Origin: Prosapia bicincta
Taxonomy: Eukaryota > Arthropoda > Insecta > Hemiptera > Cercopidae
Assembly: GCA_036971475.1 (NCBI GenBank)
Contig: JBAIZL010000005.1
Span: forward strand, 162,507,886 to 162,571,885
Direction: 5' to 3'
Length of the DNA: 64,000 bases
A program made the translations under genes and the position numbers. The notes under the pieces are model-generated. The model worked only from the letters and a program-made list of their open reading frames with translations, had not been told where the DNA came from and searched no databases. Position 1 is the stretch's first letter. Each line of letters opens with the position of its first letter. Below, one piece after another: positions 13,086 through 26,032 of this stretch.

Positions 13086-15603
13086 AGGACAACTCAAAAA
13101 TTTTGTTATAAATATAACTCTCAAGTGATCTTTTTCCAATGTACTGTGAATTACCTTGAAAAACAAAGTAACTTTGAAATTTACAAAATGGAAGTTACTG
13201 TTCATATAATTACTTTTGGTATATTGCGGCAATATAGTAGATACTTGTATTATTACACCTACGCGAATATATACATAATTGTACACTCTTTGTGTGTTCT
13301 GGTATATTTATAGAAATATAACGATGAATTGAAAGTACAAAACGATACTTAGGCCTAATACAAAAGCAAACATATTTATAAAATATTTATTTTAATAAAT
13401 TAATCCTCGTTCCTGACGTATATAAAGCAATTCAACTTACGCTGCAAATAATTCGTATTTATTCATACAAAAAATTCACAAGTGTCTTAACTCCTGAAGT
13501 ACCTGTAGGTGAATCGACTTCAATAGACTTTCAAGGTCAAATTCAGGAGCAAAAGTAATTAGAATGTTGTGTTTGTACTCAGCAGGATGCGAGCAAACAA
13601 TCGTATTAAACAATAAATAAAGATCCCACATCGGCCTTCCCAGCTTCTACAGTTTGCCATTGTTTTAGAAGGGAATGGTTCAAAGATATTTATAATTAAA
13701 ATATAGTGTACAGTCAGTGCCAAAAGTGTAAATCATTGTCGCAAATTTTCTCACGGTTTGAAATTGCTATTTACTTTTAATTAAACGTTTTCACTGGTTA
13801 ACTTTAAGGTGAAAAACATGAATTCATATTCGATATCAAAGCACGTACAGAAACCTTGATTTAAACACTAATCGGCCGACATATTGCTGATTACGTTTTT
13901 TAGACTTAGATTATTTACTATATAAAATATACCACCGCAAGCACGCATGCACGCATTAACTTTACACTTATTAATTTTATAATCAATAATATTTTACGGG
14001 CCGTGCATTCGAAAATATATTCTACTTCCATTGTCAATTGCTTTACTGAAGTGGGTAATTATCAGGTACTGACTCAACGCGGACATTTAGGTCGTGCAAA
14101 TAGGACTTTTTAAACAATTTAAATAAAATATCTTCATTAAAATGAAGTATAGTGGATTTTTTAACCTTTAAAAATACAAGCCTAAGTCATTTAATGTACT
14201 TAAGAGGCAAATTACTATATTTAATTTGATATTTATTGATTAAATATTTTGGTATAAGTAAGGCAATAAAACACACAAAAATTATTTTCCATTAATTCAA
14301 AAGTAGTTGTGCGTATTTCTTGCTGGTTAGATAACGTCTCGCATTGAGGCTTAGACAGAGTACTAATCTTAGAGATAGGGTAAACGCAGCTAAATTTTTG
14401 TAAACCATTATTAAATGTTATCTTATGATAATTTCATTTGTTGAATCACTAACCATAGGTCGTTCTAAGTAACCCTACCCATGCTAATTTAAAAAATTAT
14501 GATATTTATTGAATTAATTTTTGTATTTGTATGAAAATCGTTGTAAAAATGTTTAAAATCAGCCTCGTACTCTTAGTATTTTTCACTTACAATTTTGAAA
14601 ATAACCTGTCCCTGAGAACGTTTAAATTGTAAAATAATATTCAATGATTTGAAACTTATTGCACAAGACTGGAATTACTTTATAATATTTGAAGAGAATA
14701 CTTCTTTTGGCACGCCTGAACAGAAACATTTAGCGGGGAATTAAATGATAACATATGATTTCATAGAACAGCTGACTTATAGCCTAGCTCTTGTTGTAAA
14801 ACAACCGTTTCAATAGGTTATGATACTTTACGTAGACCTACTGTACATTAAGTTAAATGTTATTCAATATTTTGTATCACTTAATTAACAAATATAATAA
14901 TTTATATTTTATTTTAAATATAAAGTATGAAAAATCACTCGTATAAAATAGCTGTAATCGTGTCTCGACGATGTGACACTCAAGCTATACGTACTATAAA
15001 ACCGACTCGTTCTGTGAAGATAGCAAAACTGTTTCACTCAATCATAACAAACGCAAGCATACTGTAGTAATCTGTCGAGCTATTTATAGGTGGTTACAAA
15101 TCAGCAACACTACGCCCGCTAGACTTGACCGAATACATTGTTGTAAATATATAAACACAGACAAGAACGAATTCACTTGCAGACCACACACGCGAGTAGT
15201 CGTGAGTCATGCAATTGATAACAGTTTAAAATTTCAAATGCATCTCTCTCGTCTTCCACTCCGCCATTCTTCTTCTTCTTCACTCTAATCTTACGCTGTT
15301 GTTTCCTTTGACCTCAACGTTTTCTCAGAAAGATTTCTAATACATTCCATCTTACACTAGTTTTCAATTGATTCTTTTTTTTCAGTTCTTTTTGTTTGTT
15401 TCTTTAAATCTAATGTTTTATTTTTGTATTTCTCTATCCTGTTCATATACAATTCATCAACACTTACTTAATCATCCTACCTCGTTTTTAATTTTAAGTT
15501 TACATTCTTTCATTCAGCTCACTTCGTTATCATTTCACGGTTCAGATAATTGACTACAAAGCAGCGTGTTTGATCTGTTTGAGTCTGCAATGGGTGTGCG
15601 TGG
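13086..15603. other. Non-coding AT-rich sequence, no gene recognised
   Basis: Frames at 13077-13313 and 15368-15553 are short and featureless. I see no domain or RNA gene in this stretch. Confidence 0.5.
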
Positions 15604-15633
15604 GTGCTGTGTGTGTGTGTATGTGTGTGTGTG

Positions 15634-15667
<34 letters not shown>

Positions 15668-15680
15668 GCGTGCGTGGGTG

Positions 15681-15723
<43 letters not shown>

Positions 15724-15727
15724 GGTG

Positions 15728-15775
<48 letters not shown>

Positions 15776-15787
15776 CGTGCGTGGGTG

Positions 15788-15853
<66 letters not shown>
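15604..15853. repeat. (GT)n minisatellite with interspersed CGTGGGTGC units
   Basis: A 250-bp GT tract interrupted four times by a GCGTGGGTGCTGTG module, giving a higher-order repeat of roughly 60 bp. The cysteine-valine open frames here are artefacts of the repeat. Confidence 0.95.
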
Positions 15854-15855
<2 letters not shown>

Positions 15856-17418
15856 AAAAACGTCTATCTCAATTTTTTGATAATAATGATTTTCTGATAA
15901 TACATAGGCCTACTTAAAGCAAATATATAAGCAAAATGAGATATATAATTATAAACAAATTTGCCACGTATGTTTGGCATATCAAACAAATAGCAATTAT
16001 TGAAGTGGAAATATATTACAAGCATAATTAAAAAATCATAATTTTAAAAATTCCATAATTTAAAAACAACATGCAGACTATAATACGTGTTTTAACACTT
16101 CATTTTTGACGTATTATGGCATTAAACGTTTTAAAAAGTTTTCGTAACCTTCATTTGATCTCTATCTTCTTCAATGTACTATACTTTTTAACATTAACCA
16201 TTTTGCAGATTACGTCTAGACAAATTTCTTTATAAGTTACATAGACTGTGAAAAGCTATTTATTATTTTTTAATTAAATTTATTCATGACATATTAAACT
16301 CAGATCCATATGTGATGTAGTATCTATTTTATTAAGTGAATATTTAGTTATTATTTAATACTATGATATAACAACGATTAATTTTAACTGACGAGTAGAA
16401 ACCGAAAATTGCAATTTTTCTTCATTACTAATGGGCGTAGAAATAATTAGTTTGCGCCTAATTAAGATGGGCAGTGTTCAGCGCGGAGGTAACTTATCCG
16501 TGCATATTTGTTTACCGTCTACTTTCAAACACATTCCACAAAGGTTCACCCAAACATAACCTCAAAGTTTACACAAAATGCACTGTTTTACGTCTGCCTA
16601 TTCATCATTGCAGCGTGTATACAGTAGCGACGTCGGCAGCTATATTTAGTTGGCAGTGGATTAGAAACCGCAGCAGATTATCATAACGGCCACTAGACGC
16701 CGCCCGAAGGTGTTTACACTAACACTGTGACTAAATTCTTTCTAAATTTACGAGTCTCGTAACATATCAAAGGAAAGTGACGTGGGCGATGTCACTAGAC
16801 GGACGAGTTGTATGACATTGTTTCTTTTTACAGACATGTGGTGTCTTTCTTAACTGACTGTTAGTAATTTCGTAAGGAATTTTATAAGTAATTTCGTATT
16901 GGGCTGTATACCCAGAATTATTTCAGAAAGGAACACGTGAAAACAATACTTTAATAATATTGATTGTTCGCTTTAGCCTCTATTATTTGTACGTGTAACA
17001 AGCGCAAAACAAACACATAACTGAATTGTATGCTCTGGTCTTTATTGCAATTTAAAACAAATTAATTAATGTTTTCTTTGTTGCAGAGCAAGGTAAACAT
17101 GTATATGAATTGCTCCTTTTTACCTTTTAAGAAAAATTCAACAATGGATATTTTGTAGTGCAAAGGCGTCTACACTGAGCTGTATATTTTGACTGCTTTT
17201 CAACTTTTTAAAAAACCTAAACAATATTTTTTTGTTACAGTGTATTGTAAGATGTATACACTCCCGTTTTTACCCTTTAAAAATAGTAAATAATATTTTG
17301 TTGAAGTATATTTACTCAAAACACGTGTCACAGCACAATTCATCAGACCAATATTTTTGATTCACTTGAAGATATTTGCGTGTTTAAAGATACACTAACG
17401 CACAAACGCCCCCGCGCG

Positions 17419-17420
<2 letters not shown>
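15854..17420. other. Non-coding sequence, one complex island
   Basis: No gene found. About 16430-16860 is less AT-rich and more complex than its surroundings; nothing in it can be identified. Confidence 0.45.
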
Positions 17421-17461
<41 letters not shown>

Positions 17462-17580
17462 GAAGGAGAGAAAGAGAAGGAGAGAAAGACAGACAGACAG
17501 AGAGAGAGAGAGAGAGAAAGAGAAGGAGAGAAAGAGAAGGAGAGAAAGACAGACAGAGAGAGAGAGAGAGAGAGAGAGGG
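17421..17580. repeat. (GA)n / GAAG-GACA compound microsatellite
   Basis: Purine-only tract of GA runs alternating with AAGAGAAGGAGA and GACAGACA modules, arranged as two larger similar halves. The RERERE frame is an artefact. Confidence 0.95.
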
Positions 17581-19326
17581 ATAGTCTAAAAATCCAGGAA
17601 AGTAGATGAATTTACATCCCGAAGCTTGGGAGTATATACTATTGTAAAAGAATATATTAATTAAAAATATATTAACAATAGGCCTACTATTATTTAATGG
17701 GCAATTACCCTAAAAAACATTTGGAAAATTACTTGAAGTTGTGAATTGTCTGCTCTATAAACAAAATAAAGCTTAAATAGACATAGCATCTTTACTAGAT
17801 ATCCATACTAAATTCTTTTTATATCTTTCAATCCCCTTTAACAACAACTATAGGCTATAGTCTAGTTAAAAATCGTGTTTAGAGGACTTTCCAACTCAGA
17901 CGTTGAAATCACAGTTTCTTCCACCATTGTTAAGCATCTCTTTACAAGGGAACGCAAATAACAATTAATTAGGCCTGCATTATTTATACTTTAAAACTAA
18001 GAAAAAAATCAACATTAAGTGATTCGAATATAAAAATATCATCTCACACCGAGAGAATATAAGAGCCGAAGCATCTAGCAGACAAGAACAATGTTTGCTT
18101 TGGCACGGAGACCTTGCGCGCGCAGATATTTCCAGTCATTAATAAATGGAAATGTTTTAACATTCCGCCAGATCGTGACCGCGGTTGTAACCATTATTTA
18201 TTTCTAATTTACATTTGCATCGAGTGTTTTGGCCGAGGTGAAATCGAGACCTGTTGCTGTGCAGAAAGAAACTTTAATGAAAGCTCCGCGCTTCTTGTCG
18301 CCCTTTGAGACTTGCTTTATTTAGGTAAATGAGACATCAAAATATCCCTTCCATGATCATAAACAGCTCTAATAAAAAGGTGCTCTTCTTTTCGCCTATT
18401 GTGACAGTTTTATACTATTGTGAGGAATACATATTGAGTTACAAATATTTATTTAGATTTAATTATTCGAAAAAACGTAAGTACCAGAAGCGTTACCAAG
18501 ATGTATTGAAAATAAATAAAATAATACCAAACAAATAATACAAAATGATTAAAAATCTATTTTTCTCATTTGTATAAAAAATGCGGTTGTAGGCTAAGCT
18601 AAATGTTTAATAAATGATACTTGACTTACGAAACAACCGAATTTTTATTAACAAAACAAAAAAAAAAATGTAAGTACATAATTACAAAAAGTGTTACTTA
18701 CCTTTTTATTTAAAACCAGCTTTGAAAATTATTAGCCAATATTGTTTTGGAAGCTGTTATTTAAATTATGCAGATAACTATCTGTCTACGGACAGTGGGT
18801 TTTGTTTAAACTCATTTTCGCTCGAATTTCCAATAAACCATGACTTCACAATGTGATATATAGAAGTACTGTCGATGTAAATGAAATTTTGCAAAACAAT
18901 TACGACTTTATGTCAAATTGATGGCACGAATAGTGTAAAATAACACTAATTTACTTCAAATTTAAGCAATTGTTATCCCACTAGATGTACAATTGGACTA
19001 AGAGTTTGTTCAGTTTACATGAATCAGCTGTAAAAACAAAGGAATAAAAGAGTAAAATGAAAATATTTAAAATAAATAAATAAAAAAATATATATAAATA
19101 GATTGATGTGTTTTTGATAACCTGGACGGTGGAATTTTCTATGAAAGAACTAAAATTCTTGGCGAACCCAAATATGTTTTCATCATATTTACAAAATATA
19201 AGTACTTTCAGTTGAACATATTTATGAAATTTAAAACATAACCTCTTTTAAAAGTGAAATATCTCTAAGGCCTATGTTTCTGGTTTATTCATAGTAATTT
19301 AATGTTCTCGGATGGTAAATATATTA
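17581..19326. other. Non-coding sequence with a complex island
   Basis: No gene recognised. The stretch 18040-18320 is richer in GC and free of simple repeats; it could be conserved regulatory DNA. Its 64-codon frame has no known domain. Confidence 0.4.
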
Positions 19327-19809
19327 CAGTAGAGTCTCGGTAATTCGAGGTAGATGAAACTGAGATCCCTCGGATTATCAAACACTCGGATTACACGGAA
19401 ATGTGCATTAGAAAAACAGGTGTTCAAATGAACCCAATTACTATAATTAAGAATGCACTAAATACTTTTATAGAATGTTATTGATAACAGTACTGGTATA
19501 CTAAATGTTGCTTTGGAATACATTGTTCATCACGGTTGCTACATGTTTTTGGAAAAAGTTGTTATGTGTCTTCTGCTTATGGGTTTGCTTATCAGATTGT
19601 TTTCATGCTGTGTCTCCTAGACGTCTTAGCAGCACATCTGTTTGCGTGGTGTCTGTTGTTTCAATATAGCGTAGTGAAGTTTCCAAGTAGGTCGTTTTTT
19701 CTCCATGGCTAATTCTCCATTCTTGTATTGTCTCTGCCGAACCTTCAACTTAAACTCGTCATCCCTGCCTTCAGTAGTTTTTTGTACCATTTCAATAATC
19801 ATAACATTT

Positions 19810-21719
19810 GTTATCTCAAATTATTCACATCAGAATTTTCACAACCTGGAAATTTCTTGATAAGAAATGTAAAATCTGTTTCTTCTTGCGGATTAATATC
19901 ACAATCAACACTTTCATTATGTCTCAGGCTTTTATTCCACGAATTACGTGATGTTTCTTCTTTTATTTAGTTCCATGGTTCGGCTATCCAGTACACAGCT
20001 CCCAGACTGTAATTTATTTTATAAAACTTACAATGCTTTCTTCCCATTCAGTCACTTCCAAGAGAGATTGTAAAAGGTAACGTGTGTATTTTTTTCATAC
20101 AATCCAGAACTCACTGATCCATTCTTCATACATTCCAGAACACACTGATCCATCCTTCATACATTCCAGAACACACTGATCCAGCCTTCATACATTCCAG
20201 AACACACTGATCCATTCTTCATACATTCCAGAACACACTGATCAATTCTTCATACATACCAGAACTCACTGATCCATCCTTCATATATTCCAGAACACAC
20301 TGATCCATCCTTCATACATTCCAGAACACACTGATCCATCCTTCATACATTTCAGAACACACTGATCCATCCTTCATACATTCCAGAACACACTGATCCA
20401 TTCTTCATACATTCCAGAACACACTGATCCATCCTTCATACATTCCAGAACTCACTGATCCATCCTTCATACACTCCAGAACACACTGATCCATCCTTTA
20501 TACATTCCAGAACACACTGATCCATTCTTCATACATTCCAGAACACACTGATCCATCCTTCATACAATCCAGAACACACTGATCCATTCTTCATACATTC
20601 CAGAACTCACTGATCCATCCTTCATACATTCCAGAACTCACTGATCCATCCTTCATACATTCCAGAACACACTGATCCATCCTTCATACATTCCAGAACA
20701 CACTGATCCATTCTTCATACATTCCAGAACACACTGATCAATTCTTCATACATTCCAGAACTCACTGATCCATCCTTCATACATTCCAGAACTCACTGAT
20801 CCATCCTTCATATATTCCAGAACACACTGATCCATTCTTCATACATTCCAGAACACACTGATCCATTCGTCATACATTCCAGAACACACTGATGCATTCT
20901 TCATACATTCCAGAACACACTGATCCATTCTTCATACATTCCAGAACACACTGATCAATTCTTCATACATCCCAGAACTCACTGATCCATCCTTCATACA
21001 TTCCAGAACTCACTGATCCATCCTTCATATATTCCAGAACACACTGATCCATCCTTCATACATTCCAGAACACACTGATCCATCCTTCATACATTCCAGA
21101 ACACACTGATCCATTCTTCATACATTCCAGAACACACTGATCCATTCTTCATACATTCCAGAACTCACTGATCCATCCTTCATACATTCCAGAACACACT
21201 GATCCATCCTTCATACATTCCAGAACACACTGATCCATCCTTCATACATTCCAAAACCCACTGATCCATCCTTCATACATTCCAGAACACACTGATCTAT
21301 CCTTCATACATTCCAGAACACACTGATCCATCCTTCATACATTCCAGAACACACTGATCCATCCTTCATACATTCCAGAACACACTGATCCATTCTTCAT
21401 ACATTCCAGAACTCACTGATCCATCCTTCATACATTCCAGAATACACTGATCCATCCTTCATACATTCCAGAACTCACTGATCCATCCTTCATACATTGC
21501 AGAACACACTGATCATACATTCCAGAACACACTGATCCATCCTTCATACATTTCAGAACTCACTGATCCATCCTTCATACATTCCAGAACACACTGATCC
21601 ATCGCCTGGATTAGGCTCGTAATATTTTCGGAAAGATTTAAAGCACGGATATCATCAGAGTACAGTGAGTGAGACGGTGCTTTGTCTAACAGTACAATAG
21701 CCTTCATAGGCTAATTCTT
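19810..21719 (-). pseudogene. Tigger transposase, C-terminal half, split by a minisatellite
   Basis: Upstream part (21713-21574): MKAIVLLDKAPSHSLY, then NLSENITSLIQAMDQ and VLECMK. This is the DDE-domain motif of Tigger transposases (L-L-D-N-A-P-S-H with a catalytic D, then N-x-T-S-L-I-Q-P-M-D-Q-G-V). The usual N of DNAPSH is K here and P of QPMDQ is A. Downstream part (about 20110-19810): YTRYLLQSLLEVTEWEE, SIVSFIK, then in a shifted frame NYSLGAVYWIAEPWN, IKEETSRNSWNKS and KKFPGCENSDVNNLR. That is the family's C-terminal tail (x-W-x-A-E-A-W-x-x-I-x-x-E-T-x-x-x-S-W-x-K). Between the parts lie about 48 units of 31 bp; 31 is not a multiple of three, so the frame is destroyed. The N-terminal ~300 residues are missing. 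No product is expected. Confidence 0.8.
20094..21603. repeat. 31-bp minisatellite, about 48 copies, derived from transposase codons
   Basis: Each plus-strand unit is close to TCCATCCTTCATACATTCC followed by AGAACACACTGA (31 bp). Variants alternate at a few positions (ACACA or ACTCA, CCTTC or TTCTTC), giving a patchy higher-order pattern. On the minus strand the unit reads GAT CAG TGT GTT CTG GAA TGT ATG AAG, translating as DQCVLECMK, which aligns with the DQGV-x-E-x-x-K stretch of Tigger transposases just after the SLIQxMDQ motif. The array therefore grew from within the gene. Confidence 0.95.
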
Positions 21720-21960
21720 TGTTTTTAAAAACTTTTCAATTTAGGTCACAAACATATTAAAATAAAAACACTTTTTGAATAGTTCTCTATCCATCGAATT
21801 AGCACTTTAGTTCTTATATGAAACTAACAATGCTTACGACGAAATGCTTTCAAACGTCGGCAGCTTAGCTGATTAATCCTACGGCTCAACTGAAACGAAG
21901 CCGGACTCGAATTTGACGGAAGCTCGAAAAATCGAGACTCTCTATTTCGAAACTCTACTG

Positions 21961-24944
21961 AATTTTATTTCTTTCAAGTCATTTAAAAATAAAAGTGTGC
22001 TTCTAGGATGCTTTTAAAATTATTATTATATTTTCTCAGAATAAAACGCACTTGTATTAGTCCACCAACTACAGAAGCAACATACCAGCCGCCATATATA
22101 TAAACAGATTATACCGTACACGGTTTTAAACTCGGCCGTATCATTTGCAAATGAAGAGTCGATGTTAGGTAAGATACATCGCTTCGATAAAGTGAAGTTA
22201 CACAAATAGCCCCCACTACAGGCGTAGCATTACTGCTGTCTTGTTTCTGAACAAAACACACCGTTCACTTTTTTAAAATAAACAGTCCTTTATCGTTGCC
22301 TAATGAAGAGTCGATGTTTTGGTTAGACACATTGTTTCGATATATCGTTGTTGTACAAGAGCCACCCACTACAGTAGGCTTACATGTTGATACAACCGGT
22401 TTGAGAATGCTGTCTTGTACATTTAATTACGCACGGATTGAAATTTGTTTAATAAAACGGAAATCCGTCGCCGGAAGCGTACAGTTACTAAAGTATTGTT
22501 TTGAAGAAGACATTAATGATGGATATAACAAGGTGTCGCCTTTTCTTTGATTAAACTGTGTTTAAAGAGGAAAGGGATCTTGTTTTTATACAGGCTTGAT
22601 CGCTTATGATGTTGTATATGTACATTGGAACTTGAACATTACAATCACTGTATTAGTCTTAGAAAAAAACATTCTACCAGTAACTGTGAACAACTGCTGT
22701 GTTAAAAAATTTTAAACTATAAAAATATCAAATATTTACGTAAAATGTTTATTTAAGTAATAGCTAATACCTTTTAGTCTACCTATAGGCACGTACCTAT
22801 ATATAAAGAGTAACTAAAGAATTTCGGATTAGATAAAACTCGATATATTCAAAATCACTATATCGTTAAATCAATTACATTCTAGATAAAATGCAGAATA
22901 CCAATGAATCTTCTCGCCATTAAACTTGTTCCCCTCACCTCGTTTCAATCAGCCTAAATCCTGCGTCGGCCCGTAGCGTCGACATTTGCCACTCCGTAAA
23001 TGTCGGGGTCATGTTGTGTTACGCGCAAACAGTTACGAATGTCAAAACAATAAACAAAATGTTGGCCAATTTATTTACGCCCTCTTTATGCCAAAATCCA
23101 TTAACGGTTTCTCTGCCAAGAATGTCGTCTGCACCTTTCTAAAAACTGAATCATTTCTTGGTGAAAAATTCCTGCCGGGTGTCAACACCTTTGAGACAAA
23201 TCTTATCCCGTATTACAGGCCAATTCAGAAAGTTTACGTTAGTGGTAAGCGGAATTGCTCAATAAAGAGTTAAAGAGGCTACTACCTGTTTTACCTCCTT
23301 ATTCCAAGAAGGATAAGTTAGAACAGATAGAAAGAATTAAGTAGCATTAAAGGACATACTATCGACATTATTGATCCTTTGATACTGGAAATTGGGGGAA
23401 ATTATTCGTGTGGGAAGGTTCCCTTACTTGAAGCAGATCTAATATATATCTAGACCGTAAAAGGAACACGTGAAAAATTATGGCAAAGCAGGAGCAGAAA
23501 AATTATTTTCTTAATTTATTTTATACTATTCGACAACTATGCAACACCAGAAACACATGCCCTATATTTAAGGACATAGATATACGACACGCGGAACCTA
23601 ACTAAGGGTAAATGAGGCCTCATTACCATTCATCCAAGATCATTATTAACCTCATATGTATCATAGATATTGTAACCCCCAACCCCACAAAGACTCAATA
23701 TACAACCTAGTCCCAATATACAGGCTGCTCAGCGTCTATACACATTTCCTGTATGATTTTGAAGTGGTGAATAAAACATTTGTGGACTTTTGAGATATGG
23801 GTTCGTTTAAGTAGACATGGCTTAATATTTCAGGCTTTGCAAAACATTATTATAGCCAACTACGGCTTCAGAAATTCTTTTACGCATTTTCTTCTTGCCC
23901 AGCTTAAAAATTTCTTTATACACAGTCTCTTCACATCAAATTGCATTATGCATACAGGTTCTAAAACCAATTGAAAAGTGTTTATAATTGAGGAATACAA
24001 AAAAAACTTGAAACAAATTTTAAAAAGGCAAGAATTATTATCGAAATAAGATAAATAATTTCATACCATGGACAAATCTGAGAATAAAAGAAAAGTTGCT
24101 GAAAAGAAGTTGTAAGTAAATCTTGAAAACGTTAACTGAATGTCACTAACACGGAATGACATTTATAATACATCAATAGTACTACAAAATTAATCTTCCA
24201 ATAATAAATATATAAAAAAATAATTTTTTTAAAGTTAGTTATAAAATAAGAAGTTATCGCAAAACTCCTAAGCTTTCAAAGCATGCAGCTCTATTAGTCG
24301 CCATTCATGCATACAAATTGCAATAAAACATGTTTTGCTCAAGTTAACGTTTTATTACTCCGGCAATAAAATGACATCACAAGTCGTAAAACAATAAAAC
24401 CCTTCTCGGCTTTGAAGCAGTCGCGCTAAGGATCTGCATAGCTTGAACCTTGACCGCCGCTTTTAGTTCGTCATAAGTTGGCGAGATAAGAAACTAATAT
24501 AAAATAAATCGTCCAGACAGACTAACTGGAGTCATCAAGTTTCTCTTTTTAACTTGGACGGAAGACAAACTATTAATTGCTTAAGCAATCGCAAATACAT
24601 GTTTAAATGTCTAGAAAGTTATTTAATATGCGCGGGCGGGAAACGTTATACAGAGATATTAAGGGAATTTATCTTATAGTTTCGCCAGCAAACCCACAAA
24701 AGTTGCTTCAGGATAAAAAGCTGTAAGTGACACTTTATTACATAAATTTAAGCATTACTTTGTAATAAAATTTATACATAAACTTAAATTTTATTGAAAG
24801 CTACTCTAAAACGTTTAATCAATTATATTTGTATAACACGTGTACTGATGACGTAGTGACATTAAAAATCATAAAAACAATAAGAAATCAAAATTTAATG
24901 GTGATAGTAATGATTAACCCACACATTCCCTCACACACATTATA
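21961..24944. other. Non-coding sequence with a short tandem duplication and a complex island
   Basis: No gene is supported. Frames at 22296-22550 and 22986-23273 have no recognisable domain. The stretch 22915-23280 is less AT-rich and more complex than its surroundings and is a candidate conserved non-coding element. Confidence 0.4.
22149..22430. repeat. Diverged tandem duplication, ~150 bp unit
   Basis: AATGAAGAGTCGATGTT occurs at about 22149 and 22302. Matching order follows in both copies: ATACATCG/ACACATTG, TTCGATA, CCACTACAG and GCTGTCTTGT. Overall identity is moderate. Confidence 0.75.
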
Positions 24945-24964
24945 ATATATATATATATATATAT
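24945..24964. repeat. Short (TA)n microsatellite
   Basis: Ten TA units. Confidence 0.9.
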
Positions 24965-25166
24965 CCTTGAGCGGATATTTTTCTGGGAACCGAAAAACGT
25001 ATTATTACGTACATATAATTTTCCCCTCCTTTGAACGGATACTCCATTAGACGGGCAACGGACAGCCAATGGTGCCTTAGTTTTTTGTTTTTGCACCTCT
25101 GATATGCGGACAAATGTACTGCAAAACGTAACAGAAATAACTACGTATACAATAAGAACTTTATAC

Positions 25167-25472
25167 ATGGCTCCTCTCAAATGTATGAGCCTACGTGAAC
25201 AAATAGTCATAATTGATTATGCTGACAGTGAAAAATGTGGTGTTCGGAAAATTGCAGAGCGTTTTAAGATAAGGTAAAAAATAAGCAGCAGAAATAAGAA
25301 ATAAAGATATGATTTTAAAGCAATTCAGTGAAAGCGGAAACCAAAGTGTGCGAAGAAACTTTACTGGGCATGGATCGGGTACGACAGTAGATAAGGTAGT
25401 TTTTAATTGCTTTCGAAAGGTTAAAGCTCAAAATATTTTAACTTCAAAAGAAGTTAAACAAAAGAGCGGCTA
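25167..25472 (+). pseudogene. Tigger transposase, N-terminal CENP-B-like fragment
   Basis: From an ATG at 25167 the frame reads MAPLKCMSLREQIVII, then YADSEKCGVRKIAERF. After a one-base frame change at about 25275 it continues GKK, a stop, AAEIRNKDMILKQFSESGN, then SVRRNFTGHGS, VVFNCFRKVKAQN and LTSKEV. This is the N-terminal region of a Tigger/CENP-B-type transposase: a psq-like helix-turn-helix (L-S-L-x-E-K-x-x-I-I ... V-R-K-I-A-x-x-F-x-x-G-K-T-Q) followed by the second domain (x-x-W/F-F-x-x-x-R-A-x-N-I-P-V-S-G). About 95 codons survive. The DDE domain is absent. A foldback repeat begins about 170 bp downstream. Confidence 0.78.
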
Positions 25473-25760
25473 ACTGTTGTACAGTCCCACCACTAATCAA
25501 ACCAAACGATGAAAATTCTTTTTTTTAAATATAATAAGCTAAGCTCTTCAGTAATTCACACATTAAAAAAAGTACAGTACTGTATTACCTTATTGTTTCA
25601 GTGTTTATTTAAATTTGCTTTAGAATTTATGTTTAAAAACAGTACTAGTGTTTTATTGTCACGCAACAGATATACAGGCTCTTGATAATGATGACAAAAA
25701 AAATTAATGAAAAGCTTAGAGTACTGTTGGTTTGAAAATTATTCTTAGGTATCAAATGTA

Positions 25761-25776
25761 ATAAATAAATAAATAA

Positions 25777-25825
<49 letters not shown>
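25761..25825. repeat. (AAAT)n(TA)n microsatellite, left foldback arm
   Basis: Five AAAT-type units, then about 22 TA units. Confidence 0.95.
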
Positions 25826-25827
<2 letters not shown>

Positions 25828-25945
25828 AATTTTTTTGGACTTGATAGGAGACTGACAGACTTACCTAAAGGAAATAGTCCAAAACTGCAATCTCTTGGAA
25901 ATAAGCACATATAAAACACATATAAAACACTTAATACACTTTTAT

Positions 25946-25982
25946 TTGAAATATTTCGATCAACATGATCTTCTTCAGTCAA
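25946..25982 (-). ncRNA. Hammerhead-ribozyme-like motif, left arm
   Basis: Exact reverse-complement counterpart of the right-arm motif: stem I TTGA/TCAA, core CTGAAGA, extra A, stem II GATCA/TGATC with loop TGT, GAA, ATAT, T. All elements are intact. See the right-arm copy for the layout. Confidence 0.5.
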
Positions 25983-26032
25983 GAAAGAGAAAAACAAAAC
26001 CTTTCTCTTGGTTGGTTTTGTTTTTCTCTTTC

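Larger units (their letters stand above)
19327..21960 (-). mobile_element. Tigger/pogo-type DNA transposon remnant
   Basis: The left end begins CAGTAGAGTCTCGG at 19327, preceded by the dinucleotide TA. The right end, read on the minus strand from 21960, begins CAGTAGAGTTTCG. These are terminal inverted repeats of the pogo/Tigger type, whose target is TA; the right flanking dinucleotide is now AA. Subterminal CTCGGATTATC and CTCGATTTTTCGAG segments also fit. The interior encodes the C-terminal part of a Tigger transposase on the minus strand, interrupted by a 1.5-kb minisatellite; the N-terminal DNA-binding domain has been lost. The element is non-autonomous. Confidence 0.8.

Noticed and set aside
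15566..15897. Several cysteine/valine-rich open frames
   Set aside because: They are translations of a (GT)n tract in three frames.
21513..21707. A 64-codon frame as an intact small gene
   Set aside because: It is the edge of a Tigger transposase running into the 31-bp minisatellite.
22986..23273. A 95-codon frame as an exon
   Set aside because: It looks more like a complex non-coding island; no family is recognised and there are no clear splice sites.
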